A stretch of DNA of 64,000 nucleotides from JAKANT01 sp035502095 (lineage in GTDB: Bacteria; Pseudomonadota; Gammaproteobacteria; Burkholderiales; Burkholderiaceae_F), in NCBI GenBank assembly GCA_035502095.1, contig DATJUX010000044.1, positions 1 through 64,000 on the forward strand, in the 5' to 3' direction. The stretch's first letter is position 1. Each line of letters starts with the position of its first letter. The notes beneath the pieces are model-generated. The model made no database searches. It had not been told where the DNA came from and saw only the letters and a list, made by a program, of their open reading frames with translations. Of the stretch, positions 7,804 to 16,384 are shown in pieces. A program made the translations under genes and the position numbers.

Positions 7804-7860
7804 CCCTCGCTTTAGCGGCATTTGTTAATGCGCCCGCAAGCTGAGATCAAATCGGCGCGA
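7804..7860 (-). promoter_or_regulatory. SAM-II riboswitch candidate upstream of metZ
   Basis: The minus-strand RNA reads UCGCGCCGAUUUGAUC at its 5' end and GCGCAUUAACAAAUGCCGC then UAAAGCGAGGG at its 3' end. This matches the SAM-II pattern: a CGCGCYGAUUU 5' strand, then a ...AAAUGC.GCUAAA.. segment and a 3' G-rich end. P1 is GCGCC (7858-7854) with GGCGC (7834-7830). The pseudoknot P2 is CUUGC (7840-7836) with GCGAG (7810-7806), one G-U pair. It lies in the metZ leader ahead of an intrinsic terminator. SAM-II RNAs classically control met genes, mostly in alphaproteobacteria, so its presence here is notable. Confidence 0.75.
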
Positions 7861-7910
7861 TGTCAGACATTGTATGCCGCCGCGGCACACGCGGCAAGGC
7901 GAGACGGATG

Positions 7911-9431
7911 TCAGGCGTCGGCGGGCTCGATGGCGAGCGAAAGCTGGTTGCGCGGCGTGTCGTCGGCGGGTTTGGGCGCAAGGCGCGCGCGTTCGACGCG
8001 GTCGAGGTACTCAGGCGTCACGTCGCCAGTGATGTAGGTGCCATCGAAGCAGGAGGCGTCGAAATTCGTCAACCGCGGATTGCAGTCCTGGATGGCGCGC
8101 TTCAGGTCATCGATGCGCTGGTAGATGAGCGCGTCGGCGCCGATTTCACGCCGGATCTCCTCCTCGGTGCGGCGCGCCGCGATCAGTTCGGAGCGTGTCG
8201 GCATGTCGATGCCGTAGACGTTCGGAAACCGCACCGGAGGCGCGCTGGAGGCGACCAGCACCTTGTGCGCACCCGCGTCGCGCGCCATCTGCACGATCTC
8301 CTGGATCGTGGTGCCGCGCACGATCGAGTCGTCGACCAGCAGCACGTTCTTGCCCTTGAACTCGACACCCACGGTGTTCAGCTTCTGGCGCACCGACTTC
8401 CTGCGGATTGCCTGGCCCGGCATGATGAACGTCCGGCCGATGTAACGGTTCTTGATGAATCCCTCGCGATAACTGATGCCGAGGCGGCTTGCCAGTTGCA
8501 ATGCTGCGGGCCGGCTCGAATCCGGAATCGGCATCACGACGTCGATATCGCCGAGCGGCACCGCGGCAATCACCTGCTCCGAGAGATATTCGCCCAGGCG
8601 CAGCCGCGCGCCGTACACTGAAACGCCGTCCATGACAGAGTCGGGGCGCGCGAGGTAGACGTACTCGAAGATGCAGGGATTGAGGCTCGGATTCTCGGCG
8701 CACTGCTGGCTGAAGAACCGCCCGTCGAAGTCGATGAAGATCGCCTCCCCCGGTGCCACGTCGCGGATCACGCGAAATCCCAGCCCTTCGGGCGCTACCG
8801 ACTCGGAGGCGATCATGTATTCGGTGCCCTGGTCGGTTTCGAGCACGCCGAAGCAAAGCGGGCGGATGCCATACGGATCGCGGAATCCCAGCAGTCCGTA
8901 GCCGGCGATTTCGGCGACGATGGCATACGAGCCGCGCACGCGCCGGTGCACCCCGCTTACCGCACGGAAGACGGCCGCCGGATCCAGCACCAGCCGCTCG
9001 CTGGCGCGCTGAAGTTCGTGTGCCAGCACGTTCAGCAGGACTTCGGAATCGGAGTTCGTATTTATGTGGCGCCTATCGACCCGGAACATCTCCTCCTTGA
9101 GCTGTTCCCAATTGGTCAGGTTCCCGTTGTGCGCGAGGGTGACGCCGAACGGCGCGTTGACGTAGAACGGCTGCGCTTCTTCGGGATTCGATGCGGAGCC
9201 CGCGGTCGGATACCTCACTTGGGCGATCCCGGAGGTGCCCGGCAACGATCGCATGTTGCGGGTCCGGAAAACGTCGCGCGCCAGGCCGTTGCCCTTGAAC
9301 ATGTGGAACGTGTTCTCGTTGGCGGTCGCGATGCCCGCAGCGTCCTGGCCGCGATGCTGGAGCAGTTGCAAGGCGTCGTAGAGCAACTGGTTGACCGGTG
9401 TGGTCGCCACCACTCCGACGATTCCACACAT
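7911..9431 (-). CDS. purF: Amidophosphoribosyltransferase
   Basis: A 506-residue enzyme for the first committed step of purine synthesis, transferring the glutamine amide to PRPP. It starts MCGIVGVV, so Cys2 becomes the N-terminal catalytic cysteine after Met removal; this fixes the start at 9431 although the frame is open further upstream. The glutaminase domain shows QHRGQDAAGI, RYPTAGS and AHNGNLTN. The phosphoribosyltransferase domain shows the PRPP loop VLLVDDSIVRGTT. The usual FIKNRYIGRTFI motif is present. It lies between cvpA and metZ, as in many beta- and gammaproteobacteria, with cvpA 16 bases upstream. Confidence 0.97.
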   Translation of the reverse strand: MCGIVGVVATTPVNQLLYDALQLLQHRGQDAAGIATANENTFHMFKGNGLARDVFRTRNMRSLPGTSGIAQVRYPTAGSASNPEEAQPFYVNAPFGVTLAHNGNLTNWEQLKEEMFRVDRRHINTNSDSEVLLNVLAHELQRASERLVLDPAAVFRAVSGVHRRVRGSYAIVAEIAGYGLLGFRDPYGIRPLCFGVLETDQGTEYMIASESVAPEGLGFRVIRDVAPGEAIFIDFDGRFFSQQCAENPSLNPCIFEYVYLARPDSVMDGVSVYGARLRLGEYLSEQVIAAVPLGDIDVVMPIPDSSRPAALQLASRLGISYREGFIKNRYIGRTFIMPGQAIRRKSVRQKLNTVGVEFKGKNVLLVDDSIVRGTTIQEIVQMARDAGAHKVLVASSAPPVRFPNVYGIDMPTRSELIAARRTEEEIRREIGADALIYQRIDDLKRAIQDCNPRLTNFDASCFDGTYITGDVTPEYLDRVERARLAPKPADDTPRNQLSLAIEPADA

Positions 9432-9447
9432 GCGCAGGTTCTCCTGA

Positions 9448-9936
9448 TCAGGCCGCCGCCATCGGCGCAAACGGCGCCGGAACGTGCGGGGCAAGCCATC
9501 GTACGCCAGCCTCGAACGCGGGCACCAGCAACGCGTTGCGCCAGGCGGGCTGTTGCGCGAACGCCGTGCGCGACGTGAAATAGACCGCCGCGAAAATGAT
9601 GAGAACAGCGCGCAAGAGTCCGAACAGCGCGCCGAGCATACGATCCGTGCCGGAGAGCTTGACCGCCGTGATGAACTTGTGCACGACCCATCCAAGCAGC
9701 GCGGCCGTGAACAGGCACAGCACGACGATGACCGCTACCGCGATCGACGTGCGCAGAACCGGCCAATCGATATCGCCCGGGAGGTGCAGGCCGAGGGCGA
9801 CGGCGAAACGCAGACTCAATATCACTGCCGCCACCCAACCGGCCAGGGAGAACACTTCGCGCATCAGTCCGCGCCAGAGACCCAGTGCCGTGGAGAGACC
9901 GAGAATCGCCGCGATGACCCAGTCGACGCTGGTCAT
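9448..9936 (-). CDS. cvpA: CvpA family inner-membrane protein
   Basis: A 162-residue protein with four predicted membrane segments: DWVIAAILGLSTALGLWRG, VFSLAGWVAAVILSLRFAVA, SIAVAVIVVLCLFTAALLGW and GALFGLLRAVLIIFAAVYF. The motif WRGLMREVFSLAGW matches the CvpA family (colicin V production protein), now linked to envelope stability. It lies directly upstream of purF, the classical cvpA-purF pairing, and 2 bases downstream of the dedD-like gene. Confidence 0.93.
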   Translation of the reverse strand: MTSVDWVIAAILGLSTALGLWRGLMREVFSLAGWVAAVILSLRFAVALGLHLPGDIDWPVLRTSIAVAVIVVLCLFTAALLGWVVHKFITAVKLSGTDRMLGALFGLLRAVLIIFAAVYFTSRTAFAQQPAWRNALLVPAFEAGVRWLAPHVPAPFAPMAAA

Positions 9937-9938
9937 GC

Positions 9939-10649
9939 TCAGGTCACGACCAGCGTCGCGCTGACGCCGATGGCGCGCAGCCTCGCTTGGGCACGCTGTG
10001 CCTCGTCGCGCGTTGCGTAAGGTCCGACACGCACCCGGAACCGCACTCCGTCGGCCGTGTCCACCTTCTCGGTGAACGGGGCGAACCCGGCCTTGCGCAA
10101 TCGCTCGCTGAGATCCTGCGCAGCGGCATCGGTGCTGAGCGCGGCGGCTTGCAGGACGATCCTCTGGCTCTTCGCCTTGCTCGCTGTCTCCGCCGCCGCC
10201 TTGCCGTCGGATTTCATCTGAGCGCTCGGCCGCGCCGGGTTGGCCGTGTCCGCCTTCGGTGCTTCGCCCTTGGCGGGGGTCGCGTCGCCGGACTTGCCCT
10301 TCTCGGCGTCACCCGAGGGAAGTTCGGGCGGCGGAGCGAGCGGTGGCTGCCCGGGATCGGGCACTGGCGGCAGCGACAGGCGCGGCGTGAACGGAGTCCT
10401 TTCACTCGGAATGTCGATCGGGATGTTGTCGACCGTCGGCCGAGGGGCCGGATCGAGCAGCAGCGGCACGAGAATCACCGCCGCGAGCAACAGGGCGGCA
10501 GCGCCGATCAGCCGGCGTCGCGCACGCACTCGGAGTACTGCCGTGGGGTCGTTGCCTTCCGTTCCCATTTCACCCGTTTTGCGCGGTCGCGACCGGGATC
10601 CACTGCGCTCGACCGTTTCACGCTTGCCGCGCCAGAATGCAAGAGCCAT
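9939..10649 (-). CDS. dedD: SPOR-domain protein (DedD-like)
   Basis: A 236-residue bitopic membrane protein. A basic cytoplasmic tail (1-45, ending RARRRLIGAAA) is followed by one membrane segment (LIGAAALLLAAVILVPLLL), a proline- and lysine-rich periplasmic linker (about 65-155) and a C-terminal SPOR domain (about 160-236; IVLQAAALSTDAAAQDLSERL ... VRFRVRVGPYATRDEAQRAQ). SPOR domains bind denuded septal peptidoglycan, so a role at the division site is likely. It sits between folC and cvpA, the usual dedD position. Confidence 0.88.
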   Translation of the reverse strand: MALAFWRGKRETVERSGSRSRPRKTGEMGTEGNDPTAVLRVRARRRLIGAAALLLAAVILVPLLLDPAPRPTVDNIPIDIPSERTPFTPRLSLPPVPDPGQPPLAPPPELPSGDAEKGKSGDATPAKGEAPKADTANPARPSAQMKSDGKAAAETASKAKSQRIVLQAAALSTDAAAQDLSERLRKAGFAPFTEKVDTADGVRFRVRVGPYATRDEAQRAQARLRAIGVSATLVVT

Positions 10650-10667
10650 CAGAATTTCGAAACGCGG

Positions 10668-11945
10668 TCAGCGCTCCGGTCCGGATGCGCGGGCGCGCAT
10701 CACCTCGGCGACCGTCGTGAAGCTGCCGAACACGACGATCCTATCATCGGTGTCGACCTCGCCTCGTGCCGTGGCGTATGCATCGGCAAGAGTCGCGTGT
10801 ACCACGACATCGTGCTCCTGCGCCGAGCTTGCGCGCACCTGATCGGCCAGCCACGCGCTCTCAGCGCCGCGGGGACCCGGGGTCGGCCCCACGTGCCATC
10901 GGTCGACGCGGGTGCCCACGCGCGCGATGACCCCGGTCACGTCCTTGTCCCTAAGCATGCCAAACACCGCGTGGGTGTGCGGAAAGAAACCCATGCTGTC
11001 GAGGTTCGCCGCAAGCACGGCAGCGGCATGCGGGTTGTGCGCAACGTCGAGCACGACACAGGGCTTGCCTGGCAGCACCTGGAAACGAGCCGGAATTTCG
11101 ACCGCGAGGAGGCCTTGGCGCACGGCCTGCTGGCTGACCGGAAGTGCATCGGCCAGCGCTTCCAGTGCAGCGAGTGCGCCGCTCGCATTCAGCAATTGAT
11201 TCGCGCCGCGCAGCGCCGGGTACGGCAGACTTGCGCGGCGCGCGGTGCGACCCCGGTAGGCCCACTGCCGGCGGTCACCCGAATAAGTGAAATCGCGCCC
11301 CGCAAGCCAGAAGTCCGCTCCGAGTTTGCGCGCCACCTCGAGCACGCTGGCAGGGGGCTTGGGCTCGGCGCAGATCGCAGGTCGGCCCGGGCGGAAGATG
11401 TGCGCCTTCTCGAACCCAATCGCTTCGCGCGTGGACCCCAGGTACGCAGTGTGATCGATGTCCACCGAGGTGAGGATGGAGCAGTCCGCCTCGACGATGT
11501 TGACCGCGTCGAGGCGGCCCCCCAGGCCGATCTCGAGCACCGTCGCATCCAGAGGTTGCGCCTGGAACAAGCGCAGCACCGCGAGCGTGGTGAACTCGAA
11601 ATACGTGAGCGTGGTCGTGCGGCGTGCCGCCTCGACGGCCTCGAATTGTTCGATCAGCGCCGCGTCGGTGACGGGAAGCCCGTCCAGCTGTGCGCGCTCG
11701 TTGAAGACGAGCAGGTGCGGCGAGGTGTACAGCCCGACCTTGTAGCCGGCCGCGCGCAGGATCGCATCGAGCATGGCGCAGGTTGACCCCTTGCCGTTCG
11801 TGCCGCCGACGATGAAGGTCGGACATGACGCGCGGAGTCCAAGCCGGTGCGCGACATCACGCACGCGGTCGAGCGTCAGATCGATTGGGCGGCTGTGGAG
11901 ACGCTCGATACGCTCGAGCCAGGCGTCGAGTGTGGTTGCGGTCAA
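10668..11945 (-). CDS. folC: Folylpolyglutamate / dihydrofolate synthase
   Basis: A 425-residue Mur-ligase-type enzyme that makes dihydrofolate and adds glutamates to folates. The P-loop is FIVGGTNGKGSTCAML (about 41-56), with LYTSPHLLVFNERAQLDG following. Other hallmarks are EIGLGGRLDAVNIVEAD and the C-terminal VLDVAHNPHAA. The start is a TTG at 11945; no ATG gives the expected N-terminus (TLDAWLERIERLHSRPIDL). It is 42 bases downstream of accD on the same strand, the standard accD-folC arrangement. Confidence 0.95.
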   Translation of the reverse strand: MTATTLDAWLERIERLHSRPIDLTLDRVRDVAHRLGLRASCPTFIVGGTNGKGSTCAMLDAILRAAGYKVGLYTSPHLLVFNERAQLDGLPVTDAALIEQFEAVEAARRTTTLTYFEFTTLAVLRLFQAQPLDATVLEIGLGGRLDAVNIVEADCSILTSVDIDHTAYLGSTREAIGFEKAHIFRPGRPAICAEPKPPASVLEVARKLGADFWLAGRDFTYSGDRRQWAYRGRTARRASLPYPALRGANQLLNASGALAALEALADALPVSQQAVRQGLLAVEIPARFQVLPGKPCVVLDVAHNPHAAAVLAANLDSMGFFPHTHAVFGMLRDKDVTGVIARVGTRVDRWHVGPTPGPRGAESAWLADQVRASSAQEHDVVVHATLADAYATARGEVDTDDRIVVFGSFTTVAEVMRARASGPER

Positions 11946-11987
11946 GAATCGGGTGTCACGGCGACGCCGCCGCCGGCGGCGTGTGTT

Positions 11988-12854
11988 CTAGGCAATCGCG
12001 TCGGCGGGCTGCCTCAACAGCAAGGCGAGCAGGTGCGCAATCTCGTCGCGCATCTGGCGCCGGTCTACGATCATGTCGATGGCGCCGCTTTGCAGCAGGA
12101 ATTCGGCGCGCTGAAAGCCCTCGGGCAGCTTCTCGCGCACTGTCTGCTCGATCACGCGCGGCCCGGCGAAGCCGATCAAGGCCTTCGGTTCCGCGATCAC
12201 GACGTCGCCCATGAACGCGAAGCTCGCTGAAACCCCGCCCATGGTCGGATCGGTCAGCACTGAGATGAACGGCAGCTTGGCCTCGGCCAGCTTGGCGATC
12301 ATCGCCGTCGTCTTCGCCATCTGCATCAGCGACAACAGGCTCTCCTGCATGCGCGCTCCGCCGGTCGCGGTGATACAGATGAATGGCACCTTCTGCTCGA
12401 GCGCGGTCTGCACGCCGCGTACGAACCGTTCGCCGACGACGGAGCCCATCGATCCGCCCATGAATTCGAATTCGAAGCAGGCCGCGACCACGGGCAGGGT
12501 ACGGATTGCGCCGCCGATGACGACCAGCGCGTCGGTCTCGCCGGTCTCCTGCATCGCCTCCTGCAGGCGCTCGAGGTACTTCTTGCTGTCCTTGAACTTG
12601 AGCGGATCGACCGGAATGATCTCCTGGCCGACCTCGTAGCGCCCTTCGGCGTCGAGCAGCGCATCGAGCCGCTCGCGTGCGCCAATGCGCAGGTGGTGGC
12701 CGCACTTGGGACAGACGTTAAGCGAACGCTCGAGTTCGGCCGAATAAAGCACGGCCTCGCAGCCCGGGCACTTCGTCCACAGGCCCTCCGGCACGCTCTT
12801 GCGCGAGCCGCCCTGCTTGATGCGCGGGGGCAGAAGCTTTTCGATCCAGCTCAT
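11988..12854 (-). CDS. accD: Acetyl-CoA carboxylase carboxyltransferase, beta subunit
   Basis: A 288-residue subunit of acetyl-CoA carboxylase, which supplies malonyl-CoA for fatty acid synthesis. An N-terminal four-cysteine zinc finger is present (CPGCEAVLYSAELERSLNVC then PKCGHH), followed by the crotonase-like carboxyltransferase domain with MGGSMGSVVGERFVRG and ATGGARMQESLLSLMQMAKT. The start MSWIEKLLPPRI at 12854 is favoured over the open frame to 12947 by a GGAGGAT ribosome site. It follows trpA by 16 bases, the common trpA-accD-folC order. Confidence 0.96.
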   Translation of the reverse strand: MSWIEKLLPPRIKQGGSRKSVPEGLWTKCPGCEAVLYSAELERSLNVCPKCGHHLRIGARERLDALLDAEGRYEVGQEIIPVDPLKFKDSKKYLERLQEAMQETGETDALVVIGGAIRTLPVVAACFEFEFMGGSMGSVVGERFVRGVQTALEQKVPFICITATGGARMQESLLSLMQMAKTTAMIAKLAEAKLPFISVLTDPTMGGVSASFAFMGDVVIAEPKALIGFAGPRVIEQTVREKLPEGFQRAEFLLQSGAIDMIVDRRQMRDEIAHLLALLLRQPADAIA

Positions 12855-12870
12855 CGGACGATCCTCCGCA

Positions 12871-13692
12871 TCAGACAGAAGGAGAACGGACTGCCGGCGC
12901 GTCGATCGCGCGCCGGATATCGGACAGTAACCTGCCGATCGCTTCAACCGCGTGTTCGCGCGGCGTATTTTCCAGTTCCTGGATGAGACGACTACCTATC
13001 GCGACCGCGTCGGCGACCTTGGCGACTGCTTGTGCACTTGCCGCATCCTTGATGCCGAACCCGACTACGACCGGGACCCGCACGTGTTCCTTGATGTGCG
13101 GGATGCGCTCGAACACGCTTCCGATATCCAGCGTACCCGCACCCGTGGTGCCTGTCAGGCTGACGTAGTAAAGGTAACCGGAGGCGATGCGCGCGACAAG
13201 CCGGATCCGTTCGTCGGTCGAGGTCGGCGCCAGGAGAAAGATCGGATCGATGCTCACGCCGCGCATCGACTGCGCGAACGCCTCGCATTCCTCGGGCGGA
13301 TAGTCGACGACCAGCACACCGTCGACCCCGGCGGCGCTCGCGGCGCGCGCGAACGCTTCGACGCCGAACGCCTCGATTGGATTGGCGTAACCCATCAGCA
13401 CCACCGGCGTATCGGTGTCCGCGCGGCGGAAGTCGCTCACCATCGCAAGCGTCCGCCGCAGGCCGACGCCGTTGCGAATCGCGCGTTCGCTGGCGCGCTG
13501 GACTACGGGACCATCGGCCATCGGATCGGAGAACGGTACCCCGAGCTCGATAACGTCGGCACCCGCCCGGGCCAGCGCAAGCATCAGCGGGACCGTGAGC
13601 TCCGGCGTCGGATCGCCGGCCGCGATATAGGGAATGAGGCCCTTGCGTCGCTCGCGCGCGAGTCTGGCGAAACGCGCCTCGATGCGCGACAT
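12871..13692 (-). CDS. trpA: Tryptophan synthase alpha chain
   Basis: A 273-residue TIM-barrel subunit that cleaves indole-3-glycerol phosphate to indole. Motifs include GLIPYIAAGDPTPELT, ELGVPFSDPMADGPVVQRAS (catalytic Glu and Asp region) and VVGFGIKDAASAQAV with the phosphate-binding GSRLIQ near the C-terminus. The ATG overlaps the trpB stop by one base (TGATG), so the two subunits are probably coupled in translation. Confidence 0.97.
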   Translation of the reverse strand: MSRIEARFARLARERRKGLIPYIAAGDPTPELTVPLMLALARAGADVIELGVPFSDPMADGPVVQRASERAIRNGVGLRRTLAMVSDFRRADTDTPVVLMGYANPIEAFGVEAFARAASAAGVDGVLVVDYPPEECEAFAQSMRGVSIDPIFLLAPTSTDERIRLVARIASGYLYYVSLTGTTGAGTLDIGSVFERIPHIKEHVRVPVVVGFGIKDAASAQAVAKVADAVAIGSRLIQELENTPREHAVEAIGRLLSDIRRAIDAPAVRSPSV

Positions 13693-14903
13693 CAGCGCTT
13701 GTTCCCGAAGTCCAGGCCGCTGGCCTCGGCCACGATATGAAGATCCTTGTCGCCGCGACCGCTCAGGTTGACGAGGATGATGCGGTCGCGCGGCAGGGTC
13801 GGGGCGAGCCGGGTCGCGTAAGCCAGCGCGTGGCTCGACTCGAGCGCGGGAATGATGCCTTCGACACGGCAGCAGGCATGAAATGCCTGCAACGCTTCGG
13901 CATCGGTCGCGCCCACGTATTGCGCGCGACCGCTGTCCTTCAACCACGCGTGCTCGGGGCCGACGCCCGGGTAGTCCAGTCCGGCACTGATCGAATGCGT
14001 CGTGCAGATCTGCCCGTCCTCATCCTGCAACAGGTAGGTGCGATTGCCATGCAGGACGCCGGGCCTGCCCCGCTGCAGCGAGGCGGCGTGGCGGCCGGAA
14101 TCGAGGCCATCACCGGCGGCCTCGACGCCAATCAGGCGGACGCTGTCGTCGGTGATGTAGTCGTAGAAGATGCCCATGGCGTTGCTGCCACCTCCGACGC
14201 ACGCGACGATATAGTCCGGCTGGCGCCCGGTCAGCTCCGGCATCTGCCACCGGCATTCTTTCCCGACCACCGAGTTGAAGTCGCGCACCAGCATCGGATA
14301 AGGATGCGGTCCGGCGACCGTGCCGATGATGTAGAACGTGTTGGCGACGTTGGTGACCCAGTCGCGCATGGCCTCGTTGAGGGCGTCCTTCAGAGTTCGC
14401 GAACCGCTCTCCACCGCAACGACCGACGCGCCTAGCAGCTTCATCCGGTACACGTTGGCGGCCTGGCGTGCCATGTCTTCGGCGCCCATGTAGACGACGC
14501 ACTGCATTCCGTAGCGCGCCGCAACTGTCGCTGTCGCGACGCCGTGCTGGCCGGCACCCGTTTCCGCGATCACGCGCGGCTTGCCCATGCGCCGGGCCAG
14601 CATGGCCTGCCCGACCGTGTTGTTGATCTTGTGGGCGCCGGTGTGATTGAGATCCTCGCGCTTCAGATAAATCTGCGCGCCGCCGAGTTCGTCGCTCCAC
14701 CGATGCGCGTGATAAATCGGGCTCGGCCGGCCTACGTAGTGCTTGAGTTCACGCTGGAACTCCGCGTTGAAGTCCGGATCCTTGCGATAGCGCTCGTAGG
14801 CCGCCCGCAACTCCTCGAGTGCGTGCATCAGCGTTTCGGCGACGAAGACACCCCCATAGAGTCCGAAATGTCCCCGCGCGTCTGGAAGGTCATACGGCGT
14901 CAT
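13692..14903 (-). CDS. trpB: Tryptophan synthase beta chain
   Basis: A 403-residue PLP enzyme that condenses indole with serine. The PLP lysine lies in REDLNHTGAHKINN; the phosphate-binding glycine loop is CVGGGSNAMGIF, and AETGAGQHGVATA carries the catalytic Glu. The frame is open much further upstream, but MTPYDLPDARGHFGLYGG is the normal TrpB start. Its ATG (14903) overlaps the trpF stop as ATGA. Confidence 0.97.
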   Translation of the reverse strand: MTPYDLPDARGHFGLYGGVFVAETLMHALEELRAAYERYRKDPDFNAEFQRELKHYVGRPSPIYHAHRWSDELGGAQIYLKREDLNHTGAHKINNTVGQAMLARRMGKPRVIAETGAGQHGVATATVAARYGMQCVVYMGAEDMARQAANVYRMKLLGASVVAVESGSRTLKDALNEAMRDWVTNVANTFYIIGTVAGPHPYPMLVRDFNSVVGKECRWQMPELTGRQPDYIVACVGGGSNAMGIFYDYITDDSVRLIGVEAAGDGLDSGRHAASLQRGRPGVLHGNRTYLLQDEDGQICTTHSISAGLDYPGVGPEHAWLKDSGRAQYVGATDAEALQAFHACCRVEGIIPALESSHALAYATRLAPTLPRDRIILVNLSGRGDKDLHIVAEASGLDFGNKR

Positions 14904-15544
14904 CGCGGTTCCAGTGCAAGATCGGCCGCCCGCACGGCGGCAATGAAGCGCTGCATCTTCTCGATGCTCTTTTTCCCCGGAGATTCTTCGATGCCGCTCG
15001 ATACGTCGACCGCAAACGGCTGCACCGCGCCAACCGCAGCGCCGACGTTGGCGGCGGTGAGCCCGCCCGCAAGCACGAGCGGCTTGACGCGTACCGAAGC
15101 CGACGGCAACCGCGACCAGTCGAAACCCCGACCGCTGCCGCCGTATCCCTCTGACGGCGTGTCGGCAAGCAATCCGATCGACGACGCGAACGCGCGCTCG
15201 CAGTCTAGCAAATCGACCTCGTCGAACATGCGAATCGCGCGCAGGTACGGGCGTTCGAAGCGCGTGCACTGCGCTGGCGTCTCGTCACCGTGGAACTGGA
15301 GCAGCGCGTTCGGCACCGCGTCGAGGGCACGTTCGATGTTCTCGCTGCTTGCATTGACGAACAGTAGGACGGGCGTGACGAATGGAGGCAGTCGGCGCGC
15401 GAGATCCTTCAAGGCCGCCGGCGCGGCATAGCGTGCGCTCGGCGGATGGCAGACGAAGCCGACCGCGTTCGCGCCGATCTCGACCGCGGCCTCGACGTCA
15501 CTCGCGCGGGTCATGCCGCAGAACTTGACGCGGGTAATGCTCAT
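14900..15544 (-). CDS. trpF: Phosphoribosylanthranilate isomerase
   Basis: A 214-residue TIM-barrel enzyme that isomerises phosphoribosylanthranilate in tryptophan synthesis. It starts TRVKFCGMTRASDVEAA, where Cys is the catalytic base region. LQFHGDETPAQC, PLVLAGGLTAANVGAAV and AVDVSSGIEESPGKKS (catalytic Asp and phosphate site) are typical. Its ATG overlaps the truA stop (ATGA) and its stop overlaps trpB, so truA-trpF-trpB-trpA reads as one tightly packed transcript. Confidence 0.97.
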   Translation of the reverse strand: MSITRVKFCGMTRASDVEAAVEIGANAVGFVCHPPSARYAAPAALKDLARRLPPFVTPVLLFVNASSENIERALDAVPNALLQFHGDETPAQCTRFERPYLRAIRMFDEVDLLDCERAFASSIGLLADTPSEGYGGSGRGFDWSRLPSASVRVKPLVLAGGLTAANVGAAVGAVQPFAVDVSSGIEESPGKKSIEKMQRFIAAVRAADLALEPR

Positions 15545-16347
15545 TGGAGGAACGGCGGCGCCTCGTCGGGTGGCGGCAGATCGAGCACGGGATCGTACTC
15601 GACGTGTGTCAGATAGAGGCCTCCGGCGGCGAATGTCGGCGCCGCGCGCGCTCGATCGCGCGCGGCGAGCACTTGCGCGACCCACTGTGGCTCGTGCCGG
15701 CCGGTGCCGACGTAGACGAGCGCCCCCACGATGTTGCGCACCATGTGATGCAGGAAAGCGTTGGCGACCGCCCGGATCCGCAGCAGACTCCCGCTACGCT
15801 CCACCGTGAGCAGGCGCAGATCGCGCACCGGAGACTTCGCCTGGCACTCGGCAGACCGGAACGACGAGAAGTCGTGCGTTCCAGTCAGCAGCGCGGCCGC
15901 GCGTTGCATCGCTGCGAGATCGAGAGGCCGAAACACCCATCCCGCACGGTCGAGCGCGAGCGGCGCACGCACCGGATCATTGAGGATCCAGTAGTCGTAG
16001 CGCCGCCCCAGCGCGGAGTAGCGGGCGTGAAAGGTCGGCGGCACGGACCGGGCCCATCGCACCGCGATCGTATGCGGCAGGAAGCGATTCACGCCGCGTA
16101 TCCAGGCCTGCAGCGGGCGCTCGATGGCGGTCTCGACGTGGACCACCTGATACGTCGCATGCACGCCGGCATCGGTGCGGCCCGCGCAGATGGTGGCGAG
16201 CGGCGTTCCAGCGAAATGGAGCAGCGCGCGCTCGACTGCGTCCTGCACCGACTGGCCGTTCGGTTGCGTCTGCCAGCCGCAAAGGGCGGCGCCGTGGTAC
16301 TGCAAGCCGAGCGCGAGTTTGTGCACGGAAACGGAACGGGCCGGCAC
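15541..16347 (-). CDS. truA: tRNA pseudouridine(38-40) synthase
   Basis: A 268-residue enzyme that makes pseudouridine at positions 38-40 of the tRNA anticodon arm. The catalytic aspartate is in CAGRTDAGVHATYQ; FHARYSALGRRYDYWI and FLHHMVRNIVGALVYVG are family motifs. It lies 37 bases downstream of fimV and overlaps trpF by 4 bases, the conserved fimV-truA-trpF order. Confidence 0.96.
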   Translation of the reverse strand: MPARSVSVHKLALGLQYHGAALCGWQTQPNGQSVQDAVERALLHFAGTPLATICAGRTDAGVHATYQVVHVETAIERPLQAWIRGVNRFLPHTIAVRWARSVPPTFHARYSALGRRYDYWILNDPVRAPLALDRAGWVFRPLDLAAMQRAAALLTGTHDFSSFRSAECQAKSPVRDLRLLTVERSGSLLRIRAVANAFLHHMVRNIVGALVYVGTGRHEPQWVAQVLAARDRARAAPTFAAGGLYLTHVEYDPVLDLPPPDEAPPFLQ

Positions 16348-16384
16348 GACACCTCGTACCGGCCCGCGATCGGTTGGTGAAGGC

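Noticed and set aside
7911..9695. Longer purF frame starting at 9695
   Set aside because: It overlaps cvpA, and PurF must begin Met-Cys-Gly for its catalytic N-terminal cysteine.
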